From Pseudomonas sp. TNT3 (GTDB taxonomy: Bacteria > Pseudomonadota > Gammaproteobacteria > Pseudomonadales > Pseudomonadaceae), in contig NZ_WFGV02000009.1 of the NCBI RefSeq assembly GCF_010095445.2, forward strand, positions 62,001 through 126,000: a stretch of 64,000 bases of DNA, written 5' to 3'. Shown here one piece after another: positions 48,771 to 58,723 of the stretch. The position numbers were made by a program, and so were the translations under genes. The notes under the pieces were generated by a model. That model was not told the origin of the DNA. It was given only the letters and a program-made list of their open reading frames with translations, and did no database searches. How positions within the stretch are numbered: position 1 is the stretch's first letter; every line of letters begins with the position of its first letter.

Positions 48771-49613
48771 ATGAGTAACCTGACCATCGTCCCCCTAAGC
48801 TCGGCCCTCGGCGCGCAGATCAGCGGCGTCGACGTGAGCCAGCCGCTGAACCTGGAACAACGTGACGCTATCGAGCAGGCGTTGCTCAAGCATCAGGTGT
48901 TGTTCTTCCGCGACCAGCCGATCACGCCTCAGCAGCAGGCGCGGTTCGCCTCCTATTTTGGCGACCTGCACATCCACCCGATCTACCCCAACGTCCCCGA
49001 ACAACCGGAGGTGCTGATCCTTGATACCGCCGTCACCGACGTGCGCGACAACGCGATCTGGCACACCGACGTGACCTTCCTGCCGACACCGGCGATGGGC
49101 GCCGTGCTCAGTGCCAAGCTGTTGCCGGAGTTTGGCGGCGACACGCTGTGGGCCAGCGGCATTGCTGCGTATGAAGCGCTGTCTGCGCCGATGAAAAACC
49201 TGCTCGAAGGCCTGACCGCCACCCACGATTTCACTCGCTCGTTTCCATTGGAACGCTACGGCAACACGCCAGAAGCGCTGGCTCAATGGGAAGAAGCCCG
49301 CCGCAAAAACCCACCGTTGTCGCACCCTGTGATCCGCACCCACCCCGTGAGTGGGCGCCGGTCATTGTTCGTCAATGAAGGGTTCACATCGAAGATCAAC
49401 GAGCTGTCGGAAACGGAAAGCGAAGCCATTCTGAAGCTGCTGTTCGCCCACGCGACGCGCCCGGAGTTCACCATCCGCTGGCGTTGGCAGAAAGACGACG
49501 TGGCGTTCTGGGACAACCGCGTGACGCAGCATTACGCAGTAGACGACTACCGCCCTGCACGGCGGGTGATGCAGCGCGCGACGGTGTTGGGGGATGTACC
49601 GTTTTTTCGGTGA
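48771..49613 (+). CDS. tauD: Taurine dioxygenase
   Basis: The 280-residue Fe(II)/2-oxoglutarate dioxygenase converts taurine to sulfite and aminoacetaldehyde. The iron ligands are visible: His and Asp in [12 protein letters not shown] (about 98-102), and the distal His in [22 protein letters not shown] (about 255). The Arg in that segment binds 2-oxoglutarate. N-terminal [14 protein letters not shown] is typical. ATG 48771 follows GAGAACCACC. It completes tauABCD. Confidence 0.94.
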   Translation: MSNLTIVPLSSALGAQISGVDVSQPLNLEQRDAIEQALLKHQVLFFRDQPITPQQQARFASYFGDLHIHPIYPNVPEQPEVLILDTAVTDVRDNAIWHTDVTFLPTPAMGAVLSAKLLPEFGGDTLWASGIAAYEALSAPMKNLLEGLTATHDFTRSFPLERYGNTPEALAQWEEARRKNPPLSHPVIRTHPVSGRRSLFVNEGFTSKINELSETESEAILKLLFAHATRPEFTIRWRWQKDDVAFWDNRVTQHYAVDDYRPARRVMQRATVLGDVPFFR

Positions 49614-49641
49614 GACCTGACTTTCGTCATTGCCTCATATG

Positions 49642-49742
49642 CCGCTATCGCGGGCAAGCCCGCTCCCACAGCTATATCAGTTGGCCGCAGAATGTTGGTT
49701 CAACACATAACCCTGTGGGAGCGGGCTTGCCCGCGATAGCGG
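49642..49742. repeat. REP doublet, GTGGGAGCGGGC family
   Basis: A perfect 30-bp inverted repeat (49642-49671 and 49713-49742), core CGGGCAAGCCCGCTCCCACAG. It lies between the convergent genes tauD and the aldo/keto reductase. Confidence 0.94.
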
Positions 49743-49776
49743 TATTGCAGGCGCCGGAAAAACCAGCGCCGAAAGC

Positions 49777-50814
49777 TTACTCAGCCGAGGATGGCTTCTC
49801 CCAAAGATTGATCCCACCCTCCTGGGCAAACCCATCAATCTCCGCCAGCTCTTGCGCACTGAAGCTCAAATTCTTCAACGCCCCGACGTTCTCGATTATC
49901 TGCTCCGGACGACTCGCGCCGATCAGCGCCGAGGTCACGCGTGGATCCCGCAGTGTCCAGGCCAACGCCAACTGCGCCAGGCTCTGACCACGACGCTTGG
50001 CGATCTCGTTCAGCGCGCGAACGTGAGCGATGTTGGCCTCGGACAAATGCGAAGCCTGCAACGAGCCACCCCCCGGACGATTCACCCGCGCATCCGCCGG
50101 CACGCCGTTGAGGTACTTGTCAGTCAGGAGTCCCTGGGCCAGTGGTGTAAATGCAATCACCCCGGTGCCGAGCTCATCGGTGACATCCAGCAGGTCTTTT
50201 TCTACCCAACGGTTGAGCAGGTTGTAGGCCGGCTGATGAATCAACAGCGGCACTTTCCACTCCTTCAGCAGCGCGGCCATTTCACGGGTTTTCACCCCGG
50301 AATAAGACGAGATGCCAATGTACAAAGCCTTGCCCTGCTGCACGGCGGTGGCCAGTGCGCTGGCGGTTTCTTCCAGCGGCGTGTCCGGGTCGAAGCGGTG
50401 AGAATAGAAGATGTCGACGTAGTCCAGGCCCAGGCGCTGCAAGCTCTGGTCGAGGCTGGCGAGCACGTATTTGCGCGAACCTCCGCCCTGGCCGTAAGGG
50501 CCGGGCCACATGTCCCAGCCCGCCTTGCTCGAGATGATCAGTTCGTCGCGGTACTGCTTGAAGTCTTCACGCAGCAAACGGCCGAAATTGATCTCGGCGC
50601 TGCCATACGGCGGGCCATAGTTGTTGGCGAGGTCGAAGTGGTTGATCCCCAGATCGAACGCCGTGCGCAACAACGAGCGCTGGGTTTCGATTGGCGTGCT
50701 GTCGCCAAAGTTGTGCCACAGGCCCAACGACAGCGCCGGCAATACCAGCCCGCTGCGGCCTACACGGCGGTACGGGATGGCGTCATAGCGGTTTTCGGCA
50801 GCGGTGTAAGTCAT
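49777..50814 (-). CDS. Aldo/keto reductase, YghZ/Gpr-like
   Basis: The 345-residue NADPH-dependent TIM-barrel reductase has DLANNYGPPYGSAEINFGRLL (Asp/Tyr catalytic region, about 55-75), ISSKAGWDMWPGPYGQGGGSRKYV (Lys about 90) and DIFYSHRFDPDTPLEE. This set matches YghZ, which reduces methylglyoxal and L-glyceraldehyde 3-phosphate. The C-terminal NADPH-binding region GASRPEQIIENV is present. I choose ATG 50814 (MTYTAAENRYDA), preceded by GAGAGGAT. A longer frame to 50841 adds nine residues. Confidence 0.9.
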   Translation of the reverse strand: MTYTAAENRYDAIPYRRVGRSGLVLPALSLGLWHNFGDSTPIETQRSLLRTAFDLGINHFDLANNYGPPYGSAEINFGRLLREDFKQYRDELIISSKAGWDMWPGPYGQGGGSRKYVLASLDQSLQRLGLDYVDIFYSHRFDPDTPLEETASALATAVQQGKALYIGISSYSGVKTREMAALLKEWKVPLLIHQPAYNLLNRWVEKDLLDVTDELGTGVIAFTPLAQGLLTDKYLNGVPADARVNRPGGGSLQASHLSEANIAHVRALNEIAKRRGQSLAQLALAWTLRDPRVTSALIGASRPEQIIENVGALKNLSFSAQELAEIDGFAQEGGINLWEKPSSAE

Positions 50815-50971
50815 CGAATCCTCTCTTGTCTGGGTAAACATTCATTGAGATGAGTACATTAATATCCAAACATGGCATCAGACCATTACCTGTGAGAGCA
50901 AAGCTTGGTCCGGGCGGCGTTCCGACGATGAAGCCCTCCAAGCCAACCCACACCCGAGGAATGTACTCACC

Positions 50972-51229
50972 ATGCACACCACCATCATCATCACCTTCGG
51001 CCTGATCCTCCTGGCGCTGATGCTGTTCATCGGTGAGAAAATCGGCTTCAGCCGCCAGACCCTGACCTACAGCTTCGTCGCCTTGTGGCTGGCGCTGACC
51101 GTCATCAACGGCGCCATCGGCGTGGTCACTGCCGGCCAGTCCGTGAGTTCGGAAATGGTGGTCGGCAGCCTGGTGTTCAGCGTCCCGGTGGCCGCACTGG
51201 TGTTGTTCATGGTGATGACTCAAGCCTGA
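50972..51229 (+). CDS. Small inner-membrane protein (85 aa)
   Basis: The 85-residue product has three hydrophobic helices: about 4-21, 31-53 and 62-82. Only MFIGEKIGFSRQT forms a clear polar loop. No family is recognised. ATG 50972 has GAGGA about 11 bases upstream, slightly distant. It lies between the divergent aldo/keto reductase and the convergent betT, with its stop 16 bases from the end of betT. Confidence 0.65.
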   Translation: MHTTIIITFGLILLALMLFIGEKIGFSRQTLTYSFVALWLALTVINGAIGVVTAGQSVSSEMVVGSLVFSVPVAALVLFMVMTQA

Positions 51230-51244
51230 GCCATCACCCATTGA

Positions 51245-53239
51245 TCAACGCACCAAATGCAGGAACTGCATGTGCCGCTCGTACTGGTCGAGGATGTCGT
51301 TGATGATCTGCTCCTTGGTGTAACCGACCAGATCGTAGTCCTGACTGCCCTCGGCCAAATGCACTTCAGCCCGATAGTAACGGCGATTGTTGAGCTCCTT
51401 GGAACCCATGCCGCCACGGGCGAAAGACGGTGTGAAGTAGCCACGCATCTGCACCTGATAGATGAACGGATGCTGTTCGCCATGACCGATTTCCAGGCTG
51501 ACACTGTCATTGGCCGGGTCAGGCTGAGTGACCACGTTCAAACCCTTCTCGACGAATACGGCAGTCACCTCTTCAATCGCCGGACGCACCGTCGTGTCGA
51601 GGAAGCGATAGACCTCATCCCGCGAGGGGAAGTGCACGGCCTGACTCAGCCGCTGACGCCAGCCACCACGCCGCGAACCGGACACCGGTGCCAGGGAATG
51701 CAGTTGCGCGATCTGCTTCTGCGACTCCAGGTAGAACGCCTTGTGCAGCCCCCACATCATCAACAGCAAAATCATCGAGAACGGCAGCGAGGTCAGCACC
51801 ACGGCTGACTTCAGCGCATCGATGCTGCCGGAGAACAGCAGCGCACTGGTCACCAATGCAGTCATCGCGCCCCAGAACACCCGCAGCCATTTCGGCCCGT
51901 CTTCATCCGGATTGCCGCCTTTGGCAGACAGCGTCGACAGCACCACGGTACCGGAGTCGGCCGAGGTGACGAAGAACACGAAGCTGATGAACACCGTGAC
52001 CGCGATAACGGTTTTGCTCCACGGGTAGGTTTCCAGCAACAGGTAAAGCGTCATCGAGGGGTTGTCGATGGCCGACATTCCCAGCGCGCTCATGCCGTGG
52101 TTGAGGACTTGATCGATGGCGCTGTTGCCGAAGATCGACATCCACGCCAGGGTGAAACCAAGCGGGATCAGCAATACGCCAAAAACGAATTCGCGGATGG
52201 TCCGGCCACGGGAAATCCGTGCGATGAACAGGCCAACGAACGGCGACCATGCAATCCACCAGGCCCAGTAGAACACTGTCCAGCCGCCCAACCAGTCGCT
52301 GGGTTTGTCATAGGCGTACAGGTCAAAACTCTTCATCGGCAAGGCGCCGAGATAGTCGCCGATGTTCTGGATCAGGGTGTTGAGCAAATGCTGCGTAGGG
52401 CCGGCGAACAACACGAACAACAGCAGCGCACACGCCAGCAGCATGTTGATGTCGGACATCACCCGCACGCCTTTGTCGACGCCGGATACCGCGACGATGA
52501 TTGCCGCGCCCATCATCAGCGTGATCAGGCCCACCTGAACCCACTGGGTGTGTGCAACACCGAACAGATAGTCGAGCCCGGAGTTGAGGTGCAACACGCC
52601 AAAGCCCATGTCGGCACCGAGGCCAAACACCGTAGCGATGATGCCGAAGCCGTCCACCGCATAACCGATCGGACCGTTGATGCGCTTGCCGATCAGCGGG
52701 TAAAGCGCCGAGCGTAACGCCAGTGGCAGGTTATGGCGGTAGGCGAAGTAGGCCAGCGCCATGCCGACAAAGGCGAACACGCCCCAGCCATGCAAGCCCC
52801 AGTGCAGGAACAGAATCTGCATCGCCTGTCGCGCCGCATCCGCCGTGCCGGCATCGCCCTGGGGCGGTTGCGCGAGGTGGGTCAGCGGCTCGGATACACA
52901 AAAGAAAAACAGCGTGATGCTGATCCCGGCGGCGAACAGCATGCCGGCCCAGGACAGGTAACTGAACTCGGGTTCGTCGTGGTCGGCACCGAGCTTGATC
53001 TTGCCGTAGCCGGATAAGGCGGTGACCACCACGAAGACCAGGTACAGGGTCATCGCGAGCATGTAGTACCAGCCGACCGTATTGGCCGCCCAGTTTTGTG
53101 CCGCCAGCAACCAGGCCCCGGCTTGCTCGGGCATCGCGATAACCACGATGCCGAACAACAGAATGAAACTCGCCGAGAAGTAGAACACCGGCGGATTCAT
53201 GCGGACCTGGCCGCTTGGTGGGAGAGAAGATGCACTCAT
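51245..53239 (-). CDS. betT: Choline transporter BetT (BCCT family)
   Basis: The 664-residue sodium- or proton-coupled transporter has 12 helices, with the BCCT signature WTVFYWAWWIAWSPFVGLFIARISRGRTIREF (about 325-356) and the Trp-rich substrate box. The cytoplasmic C-terminal extension of about 150 residues is typical of osmotically regulated BetT. It imports choline for glycine betaine production. The start at 53239 has AGAGG upstream on the minus strand, somewhat distant; another start at 53200 (MNPPVFYF) is possible. A near-perfect palindrome about 95 bases upstream may be its operator. betIBA is not in the window. Confidence 0.92.
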   Translation of the reverse strand: MSASSLPPSGQVRMNPPVFYFSASFILLFGIVVIAMPEQAGAWLLAAQNWAANTVGWYYMLAMTLYLVFVVVTALSGYGKIKLGADHDEPEFSYLSWAGMLFAAGISITLFFFCVSEPLTHLAQPPQGDAGTADAARQAMQILFLHWGLHGWGVFAFVGMALAYFAYRHNLPLALRSALYPLIGKRINGPIGYAVDGFGIIATVFGLGADMGFGVLHLNSGLDYLFGVAHTQWVQVGLITLMMGAAIIVAVSGVDKGVRVMSDINMLLACALLLFVLFAGPTQHLLNTLIQNIGDYLGALPMKSFDLYAYDKPSDWLGGWTVFYWAWWIAWSPFVGLFIARISRGRTIREFVFGVLLIPLGFTLAWMSIFGNSAIDQVLNHGMSALGMSAIDNPSMTLYLLLETYPWSKTVIAVTVFISFVFFVTSADSGTVVLSTLSAKGGNPDEDGPKWLRVFWGAMTALVTSALLFSGSIDALKSAVVLTSLPFSMILLLMMWGLHKAFYLESQKQIAQLHSLAPVSGSRRGGWRQRLSQAVHFPSRDEVYRFLDTTVRPAIEEVTAVFVEKGLNVVTQPDPANDSVSLEIGHGEQHPFIYQVQMRGYFTPSFARGGMGSKELNNRRYYRAEVHLAEGSQDYDLVGYTKEQIINDILDQYERHMQFLHLVR

Positions 53240-53331
53240 GAAACATGCACCTCTAAGGTAGGCAATGTGGCTGTGAAAATCAGACTCAGCAAAGGCAAGC
53301 CTCCTGTTGTGAGCGGGCAGCGAACCGGCGT

Positions 53332-53359
53332 TTTAACTTGAATGAGCGTTCAAGTTAAA
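53332..53359. promoter_or_regulatory. Palindromic operator candidate (BetI-like) for betT
   Basis: TTTAACTTGAA (53332-53342) and TTCAAGTTAAA (53349-53359) form a perfect 11-bp inverted repeat around TGAGCG. TetR-family regulators such as BetI bind sites of this form, with TTGAA/TTCAA half sites. It lies 93 bases before the betT start codon. Confidence 0.55.
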
Positions 53360-53503
53360 CATGGATAGGGCGCTAAGGACTAATCGCAGGGCTCGGCGGT
53401 ACTGTGTGTACGCTAGCTCAAGGAAGGGTATGAGGTGGGATTTGGTGGTTTGGTTCACTGGATAATTGGCTGAATGCCATTATCTCGGTTCGGATTGAAA
53501 TCA

Positions 53504-53594
53504 TTCGCGGGCGAGCCACGCTCCCACAGGTATCGTGTCGTACAGTAATTGTGCGAACGACATCGATCCTGTGGGAGCGGGGCTTGCCCGCGAA
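53504..53594. repeat. REP doublet, GTGGGAGC family
   Basis: The arms 53504-53530 and 53568-53594 pair over 27 bases with two mismatches, core TTCGCGGGC...GCTCCCACAGG. It lies just after the epsC stop. Confidence 0.9.
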
Positions 53595-53626
53595 GGCGTT
53601 AGCAAGATCAGTGAAGATTTCAGCCC

Positions 53627-54553
53627 TTACTTCTGCGTCCCATCATCATGCTGCAGATTCGCCTGGGTCAGGTTGCACCCCGCCGGCACGCTGCGGGTCA
53701 GCCAGACATTACCGCCGATGGTCGAGCCCTTGCCGATAGTAATCCGCCCCAGAATCGTCGCACCGGCGTAAATCACCACGTCATCCTCGACAATCGGATG
53801 CCGCGGATGGCCCTTCTGCAATTGCCCGTCTTCATCCGCCGGAAAACGCTTCGCACCCAGGGTCACGGCCTGATAGATCCGCACACGCTCGCCGATGATG
53901 GCGGTCTCGCCAATCACCACACCCGTCCCATGATCGATAAAGAAGCTGCGACCGATCTGCGCCCCTGGGTGGATATCGATGCCCGTGGCCGAGTGCGCGA
54001 TTTCCGCGCTGATCCGCGCCAGCAGCGGCAACCCGGCGCGATAGAGATGGTGCGCCAGGCGATGGTGAATCACCGCCAGAATCCCCGGGTAGCACAGCAG
54101 CACCTCATCAACGCTGCGCGCCGCTGGATCACCGTGGTAGGCCGCCAGCACATCGGTGTCCAGCAAACTGCGCAGCCCCGGCAACGCGAGGGCGAAATCC
54201 TGGATGATCTGAATGGTCCTGGCCTCGACTTCGGTGTCGGCCTGGGCGCTATGGCGCGCGGCGTAACGCAGTTCGAGTCGCGCTTGAGCCAGCAATGCGT
54301 TCAGCGCCACGTCCAGCGTGTGGCCGACGTAGAAATCTTCACTCTCCTCACGCAGGTCGACCGGCCCCAGGCGCATCGGAAACAGCGCGCCACAGAGCGC
54401 TTCAAGAATATCGGCCATCGCCGCTCGAGAAGGCAACTCGCGACCGCCCTGCTCGCCACTGGCGCGACCGTTTTGGGCACGCCATTGATCACGCGCGGTA
54501 CGCAGTTGGCTGACGATGGTCTGCAATTGCCAATGGCTGGATCGCTCGCTCAC
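53627..54553 (-). CDS. epsC: Serine O-acetyltransferase EpsC
   Basis: The 308-residue enzyme acetylates serine with acetyl-CoA, the first step of cysteine synthesis. The C-terminal left-handed beta helix is visible as hexapeptide repeats: [37 protein letters not shown], then [33 protein letters not shown]. The N-terminal helical region (about 1-150) is longer than in CysE and typical of the EpsC type found beside sulfur genes. It is divergent from dcyD across about 190 bases, consistent with shared sulfur control. Confidence 0.92.
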   Translation of the reverse strand: MSERSSHWQLQTIVSQLRTARDQWRAQNGRASGEQGGRELPSRAAMADILEALCGALFPMRLGPVDLREESEDFYVGHTLDVALNALLAQARLELRYAARHSAQADTEVEARTIQIIQDFALALPGLRSLLDTDVLAAYHGDPAARSVDEVLLCYPGILAVIHHRLAHHLYRAGLPLLARISAEIAHSATGIDIHPGAQIGRSFFIDHGTGVVIGETAIIGERVRIYQAVTLGAKRFPADEDGQLQKGHPRHPIVEDDVVIYAGATILGRITIGKGSTIGGNVWLTRSVPAGCNLTQANLQHDDGTQK

Positions 54554-54743
54554 TGTAGAAACTCCTCACCGGCAGCCGGACGGTCTGGCCACCTTGACGG
54601 CGATTACTTTACGGCAAGGTATTCAAGCCGAATTAAGAACCAATAGTGCTGAACTCAATACTTTTGGCTATAAGCGATTGGCGGTTGCCCCTGGATTTTG
54701 GCGTGCCTATAGTCCGGACATCTTTCCCTGCCAGTGCGTAACC

Positions 54744-55736
54744 ATGATCAAACAACAGCTCGCCCGTTTTGACCGCCTCGAATTGCTCAGCCACCCGACG
54801 CCGCTGGAAAAACTCGAGCGCCTGTCGACCTGGCTGGGCCGCGATGTATACGTCAAACGCGATGACCTGACGCCACTGGCGATGGGCGGCAACAAGCTGC
54901 GAAAACTCGAATACCTGGCGGCAGATGCGCTGGCCCAAGGCGCCGACACGTTCATCACCGCAGGCGCGCTGCAGTCCAACCACGTTCGCCAGACCGCTGC
55001 CCTGGCCGCCAAACTGGGCCTGGGTTGCATCGCCCTGCTGGAAAATCCGCTGGGCACTGACGACAGCAACTACGTCGCCAATGGCAATCGGCTGCTGCTC
55101 GACCTGTTCGATGCCAAGGTCGAACTGGTGGAAAACCTCGACAACGCCGACGAACAATTGCAGGCCCTGGCTGACCGACTGCGTAACAACGGCAAAAAAC
55201 CCTACATCGTGCCGATTGGCGGCTCCAACGCTTTGGGCGCGCTCGGTTATGTGCGCGCCGGGCTGGAACTGGCCGAACAGATCAAGGACACCGGTCTGAC
55301 TTTTGCTGCCGTGGTATTGGCCTCAGGCAGTGCAGGAACCCATAGCGGCCTGGCGCTGGCATTGAATGAAGCACTGCCGGAATTGCCAGTGATCGGCGTC
55401 ACGGTATCGCGCAGTGATGAAGATCAACGCCCCAAGGTTCAGGGCCTGGCCGAGCGCACAGCGGAGCTGCTGGGCGTGACTCTGCCAGCGAGTTTCAAAG
55501 TCGAATTGTGGGACGAATATTTCGGCCCGCGTTACGGCGAACCGAACGCCGGCACGCTCTCAGCGGTGAAACTGGTGGCCAGTCAGGAAGGGTTGTTGCT
55601 CGACCCGGTGTACACCGGCAAGGCCATGGCGGGTCTGCTGGATGGCATCGGCCGTCAGCGCTTCAATGAGGGGCCGATTATTTTCCTGCACACCGGTGGA
55701 GCACCGGCGTTGTTTGCCTATAAAGATTTTCTGTAA
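54744..55736 (+). CDS. dcyD: D-cysteine desulfhydrase
   Basis: The 330-residue PLP enzyme of fold type II converts D-cysteine to pyruvate, sulfide and ammonia. Features are [21 protein letters not shown] (PLP-binding Lys in GGNKLRK, about 48-56), [28 protein letters not shown] phosphate loop ([13 protein letters not shown], about 190) and [12 protein letters not shown]. The family also contains ACC deaminases; the cystine-transport neighbours support the sulfur role. ATG 54744 follows CCAGTGCGTAACC, a weak site. A longer frame begins upstream inside the divergent promoter region. Confidence 0.9.
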   Translation: MIKQQLARFDRLELLSHPTPLEKLERLSTWLGRDVYVKRDDLTPLAMGGNKLRKLEYLAADALAQGADTFITAGALQSNHVRQTAALAAKLGLGCIALLENPLGTDDSNYVANGNRLLLDLFDAKVELVENLDNADEQLQALADRLRNNGKKPYIVPIGGSNALGALGYVRAGLELAEQIKDTGLTFAAVVLASGSAGTHSGLALALNEALPELPVIGVTVSRSDEDQRPKVQGLAERTAELLGVTLPASFKVELWDEYFGPRYGEPNAGTLSAVKLVASQEGLLLDPVYTGKAMAGLLDGIGRQRFNEGPIIFLHTGGAPALFAYKDFL

Positions 55737-55751
55737 AACAGAAACGGCTAG

Positions 55752-55833
55752 ATCAAAAGATCGCAGCCTTCGGCAGCTCCTACATGGATTGGCGTACTCC
55801 TGCAGGAGCTGCCGAAGGCTGCGATCTTTTGAT
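55752..55833. repeat. REP doublet, TGTAGGAGCTGCCG family
   Basis: The arms 55752-55784 and 55801-55833 pair over 33 bases with one mismatch, core GATCGCAGCCTTCGGCAGCTCC. It lies between dcyD and tcyJ. Confidence 0.93.
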
Positions 55834-55838
55834 TTTAT

Positions 55839-55853
55839 ATTCCACAAAGGAAT
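55839..55853. promoter_or_regulatory. Candidate sulfur-starvation (CysB-type) site for tcyJ
   Basis: ATTCCACAAAGGAAT is a perfect palindrome (ATTCC/GGAAT around ACAAA) in an AT-rich stretch about 175 bases before tcyJ. It resembles the motifs before tauA and sfnB. Confidence 0.4.
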
Positions 55854-56028
55854 AACAATCGAAATATTTATTATTTTCCAATCTAAGAACGCCATCATAT
55901 AGTCGCGCCGCAGGCGAATTTGCAACGAGACGAATATGCTGCTTTAGGGCAGGATATCGCAGACGTTTAAATCCCGAATTTGCCAACCTTCTCACTACGT
56001 CTTCCATAAGAAAACACAGGGGCTTGTC

Positions 56029-56823
56029 ATGAATTTTTCCGCACTACGTCGAAATCTGCTGGTAGGTTCGCTGGGCCTGGCGCTGAGCGCCGGTCTGATC
56101 GGTCAGGCCGTTGCCGGTGAGCAACTGCAAAAAATCAAAGACGCCGGCGTTATCAACGTCGGCCTGGAAGGCACTTACCCACCGTTCAGCTTCGTGGACG
56201 CCGACGGCAAACTGGCCGGCTTCGAAGTCGAGTTCTCCGAAGCCCTGGCCAAAGAGCTGGGCGTGAAAGTGAAACTGCAACCGACCAAATGGGACGGCAT
56301 CCTCGCGGCACTGGAATCCAAGCGTCTGGACGCGGTGATCAACCAAGTGACCATTTCCGAAGAGCGCAAGAAGAAGTACGACTTCTCCGAGCCTTACACC
56401 GTCTCCGGTATTCAGGCGCTTGTTCTGACCAAGAACAAAGACACCATCAAGACCGCCGCCGATCTGGATGGCAAGAAAGTCGGCGTAGGCCTGGGCACCA
56501 ACTACGAGCAATGGCTCAAGGAAAATCAACCCAAAGCCATCATCAAGACCTATGACGATGATCCGACCAAGTTCCAGGACCTGCGCGTAGGCCGTATCGA
56601 CGCCATTCTGATCGACCGTCTCGCCGCACTGGAATACGCCAAGAAGGCCAAGGACACTGTCGCCGCCGGCGAAGCGTTCTCCCGCCAGGAAGCTGGTATT
56701 GCGCTGCGCAAAGGCGAGCCTGAGCTGCTGGCCGCAGTGAACAAGGCCATCGACAAGCTGCGTGCAGACGGTACGCTGAAAAAGCTCTCGGAAAAATATT
56801 TCAGCGCTGACGTCACTCAATAA
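56029..56823 (+). CDS. tcyJ: Cystine ABC transporter substrate-binding protein
   Basis: The 264-residue periplasmic protein has a signal peptide (about 1-29, cleavage AVA-GE). The SBP fold follows, with INVGLEGTYPPFSFVDADGKLAGFEVEFSEALAKELG and DAVINQVTISEERKKKYDFSEPY. It matches FliY/TcyJ, which binds L-cystine and related disulfides such as diaminopimelate. ATG 56029 follows AGGGGCTTGTC. It overlaps the permease gene by one base. With dcyD upstream, the set imports cystine and can break down D-cysteine. Confidence 0.92.
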   Translation: MNFSALRRNLLVGSLGLALSAGLIGQAVAGEQLQKIKDAGVINVGLEGTYPPFSFVDADGKLAGFEVEFSEALAKELGVKVKLQPTKWDGILAALESKRLDAVINQVTISEERKKKYDFSEPYTVSGIQALVLTKNKDTIKTAADLDGKKVGVGLGTNYEQWLKENQPKAIIKTYDDDPTKFQDLRVGRIDAILIDRLAALEYAKKAKDTVAAGEAFSRQEAGIALRKGEPELLAAVNKAIDKLRADGTLKKLSEKYFSADVTQ

Positions 56824-57488
56824 TGGAAGAAGCTTTCCAACTCGCACTGGATTCCCTGCCTTTCCTGCTCAAGGGGGCCTACTACACGGTCATCTTGAGC
56901 CTGGGCGGGATGTTTTTCGGCCTCATGCTGGGCTTCGGCCTGGCACTGATGCGCCTGTCGCGCTTCAAGCTGGTGAGCTGGATCGCCCGCATCTACGTGT
57001 CGTTTTTTCGCGGCACGCCGTTGCTGGTGCAACTGTTCGTGATCTATTACGGCTTGCCGCAATTGGGCATGGAACTCGATCCGCTGCCGGCGGCCCTGAT
57101 CGGCTTCTCGCTGAACATGGCCGCTTACGCCTGTGAAATCCTCCGGTCCGCGATCAGCTCAATCGAGCGCGGCCAGTGGGAAGCTGCCGCCAGCATCGGC
57201 ATGACCCGAGCGCAAACCCTGCGACGGGCCATCATCCCGCAGGCAATGCGCACCGCATTGCCGCCGCTTGGCAACAGCTTCATTTCGCTGGTCAAGGACA
57301 CCGCGCTGGCCGCCACCATCCAGGTGCCGGAGTTGTTCCGCCAGGCGCAGCTGATCACAGCACGCACCTTCGAAGTGTTCACCATGTACCTTGCCGCCGC
57401 ACTGATCTACTGGATTCTGGCCACGGTGTTGTCGCACCTGCAGAACAAGTTGGAAGAGCGGGTCAATCGGCACGACCAGGAGTCCTGA
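56823..57488 (+). CDS. tcyL: Cystine ABC transporter permease
   Basis: The 221-residue membrane protein has about five helices. It carries the His/Glu/Gln permease signature YVSFFRGTPLLVQLFVIYYGLP (about 57-78) and the EAA loop AAASIGMTRAQTLRRAIIPQAMRTALPPLGNS (about 120-151). ATG 56823 overlaps the tcyJ stop TAATGG. The ATPase gene begins three bases after its stop. Confidence 0.93.
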   Translation: MEEAFQLALDSLPFLLKGAYYTVILSLGGMFFGLMLGFGLALMRLSRFKLVSWIARIYVSFFRGTPLLVQLFVIYYGLPQLGMELDPLPAALIGFSLNMAAYACEILRSAISSIERGQWEAAASIGMTRAQTLRRAIIPQAMRTALPPLGNSFISLVKDTALAATIQVPELFRQAQLITARTFEVFTMYLAAALIYWILATVLSHLQNKLEERVNRHDQES

Positions 57489-57491
57489 CCC

Positions 57492-58247
57492 ATGATTGTC
57501 GTGGAAAAACTGACAAAGCAGTTCAAGGGTCAAGTGGTGCTCAATGGCATCGATCTGGAAGTAAAGGAAGGCGAGGTTGTGGCCATTATCGGGCCCAGCG
57601 GCTCGGGTAAAACCACCTTCCTGCGCTGCCTGAATTTTCTGGAAGAACCCACCAGCGGCCGGATCAAGGTTGGTGACATCGAAATCGATGGCAGCCGACC
57701 ACTGAACCAGCAGCAAAGCCTGGTGCGCCGCTTGCGTCAGCACGTGGGTTTTGTGTTCCAGAGCTTCAATCTGTTCCCCCATCGCACGGCCCTGGAAAAC
57801 GTGATCGAGGGGCCGATCGTAGTGAAAAAGATCCCCCGCGCCGATGCCATTGCCCTGGGCAAAAAACTGTTGGCCCGAGTCGGGTTGGCGGGCAAGGAGG
57901 ACGCGTATCCGCGACGTCTTTCAGGCGGCCAGCAACAGCGTGTGGCGATCGCCCGGGCATTGGCCATGGAGCCGGAAGTCATTCTGTTCGACGAGCCCAC
58001 CTCAGCCCTCGATCCGGAGCTGGTGGGTGAAGTGCTGGCAACCATCCGCAGCCTGGCGGAAGAGAAACGCACCATGGTGATCGTCACCCACGAAATGAGC
58101 TTTGCCCGGGACGTGGCCAATCGCGTGGTGTTTTTCGACAAAGGAGTGATCGTCGAGCAAGGTGAAGCCAAGGCGTTGTTTGCCAACCCTAAAGAAGAGC
58201 GGACGAAACAGTTCCTCAGCAAGTTTATAAACAACACACACCACTAA
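57492..58247 (+). CDS. tcyN: Cystine ABC transporter ATP-binding protein
   Basis: The 251-residue ABC ATPase has Walker [14 protein letters not shown] (about 34), Q-loop [17 protein letters not shown], signature [15 protein letters not shown] (about 138) and Walker [15 protein letters not shown] (about 160). The H-loop is in [12 protein letters not shown]. It energises TcyJL. ATG 57492 has CAGGAGTCCTGACCC before it. Its stop is followed by a small 7-bp hairpin (58269-58286) without T-run. Confidence 0.93.
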   Translation: MIVVEKLTKQFKGQVVLNGIDLEVKEGEVVAIIGPSGSGKTTFLRCLNFLEEPTSGRIKVGDIEIDGSRPLNQQQSLVRRLRQHVGFVFQSFNLFPHRTALENVIEGPIVVKKIPRADAIALGKKLLARVGLAGKEDAYPRRLSGGQQQRVAIARALAMEPEVILFDEPTSALDPELVGEVLATIRSLAEEKRTMVIVTHEMSFARDVANRVVFFDKGVIVEQGEAKALFANPKEERTKQFLSKFINNTHH

Positions 58248-58723
58248 ACACCCCCGCAATACGGTTTAACTTCCACGGATGGAAGTCCCCCTCCCCTTCT
58301 ATAAACACCCTCTTCGCTCAATTAAATATCACTGCCTGCCCTACAACTTTTTTGTCGAAGCGCGCGGTACATATATAGCCCGTAGAAACCATTTTGCCTT
58401 CGCCAGTATGCTTAATACTCAAGCAGTGCTTGGCTGTCGCTATCGCTAAACAGCGCAGTAAAACCCAGCATTTATTGAGCAATATTCGACAACACCATGG
58501 GGCTTACTGCCTCCTGCACGTAGGAACCTTCTGAATAACACGCGCTCGCCAACTTAACTAACTCACTCTATTGACAGTCATTCATCCGCACTTTTATCTG
58601 TGACTACGGACGACACTCATCACACTCAATCATTATTTTAACTTCAAGTAATGAACGGTTTTGCTGTTCGACATCCGCGTTTTTTCAGAAACGGAATTCG
58701 TTGCAAGACTTCTAGGAGAATCC
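58248..58723. other. AT-rich intergenic region
   Basis: This 476-bp gap is the most AT-rich stretch of comparable length in the window. It has a hairpin ACTTCCA/TGGAAGT (58269-58286). I see no coding frame with a good start and no named RNA element. It likely holds the promoter of the two-repeat gene that follows. Confidence 0.5.

Larger units (their letters stand above)
53240..53626. other. Intergenic region between betT and epsC
   Basis: This 387-bp gap contains the palindromic operator candidate (53332-53359) and a REP doublet (53504-53594). I see no coding frame. Confidence 0.6.

Noticed and set aside
58269..58286. Hairpin after tcyN as a strong terminator
   Set aside because: The stem is only 7 bp and is followed by CCCCC rather than a T-run, so I left it as a minor hairpin.
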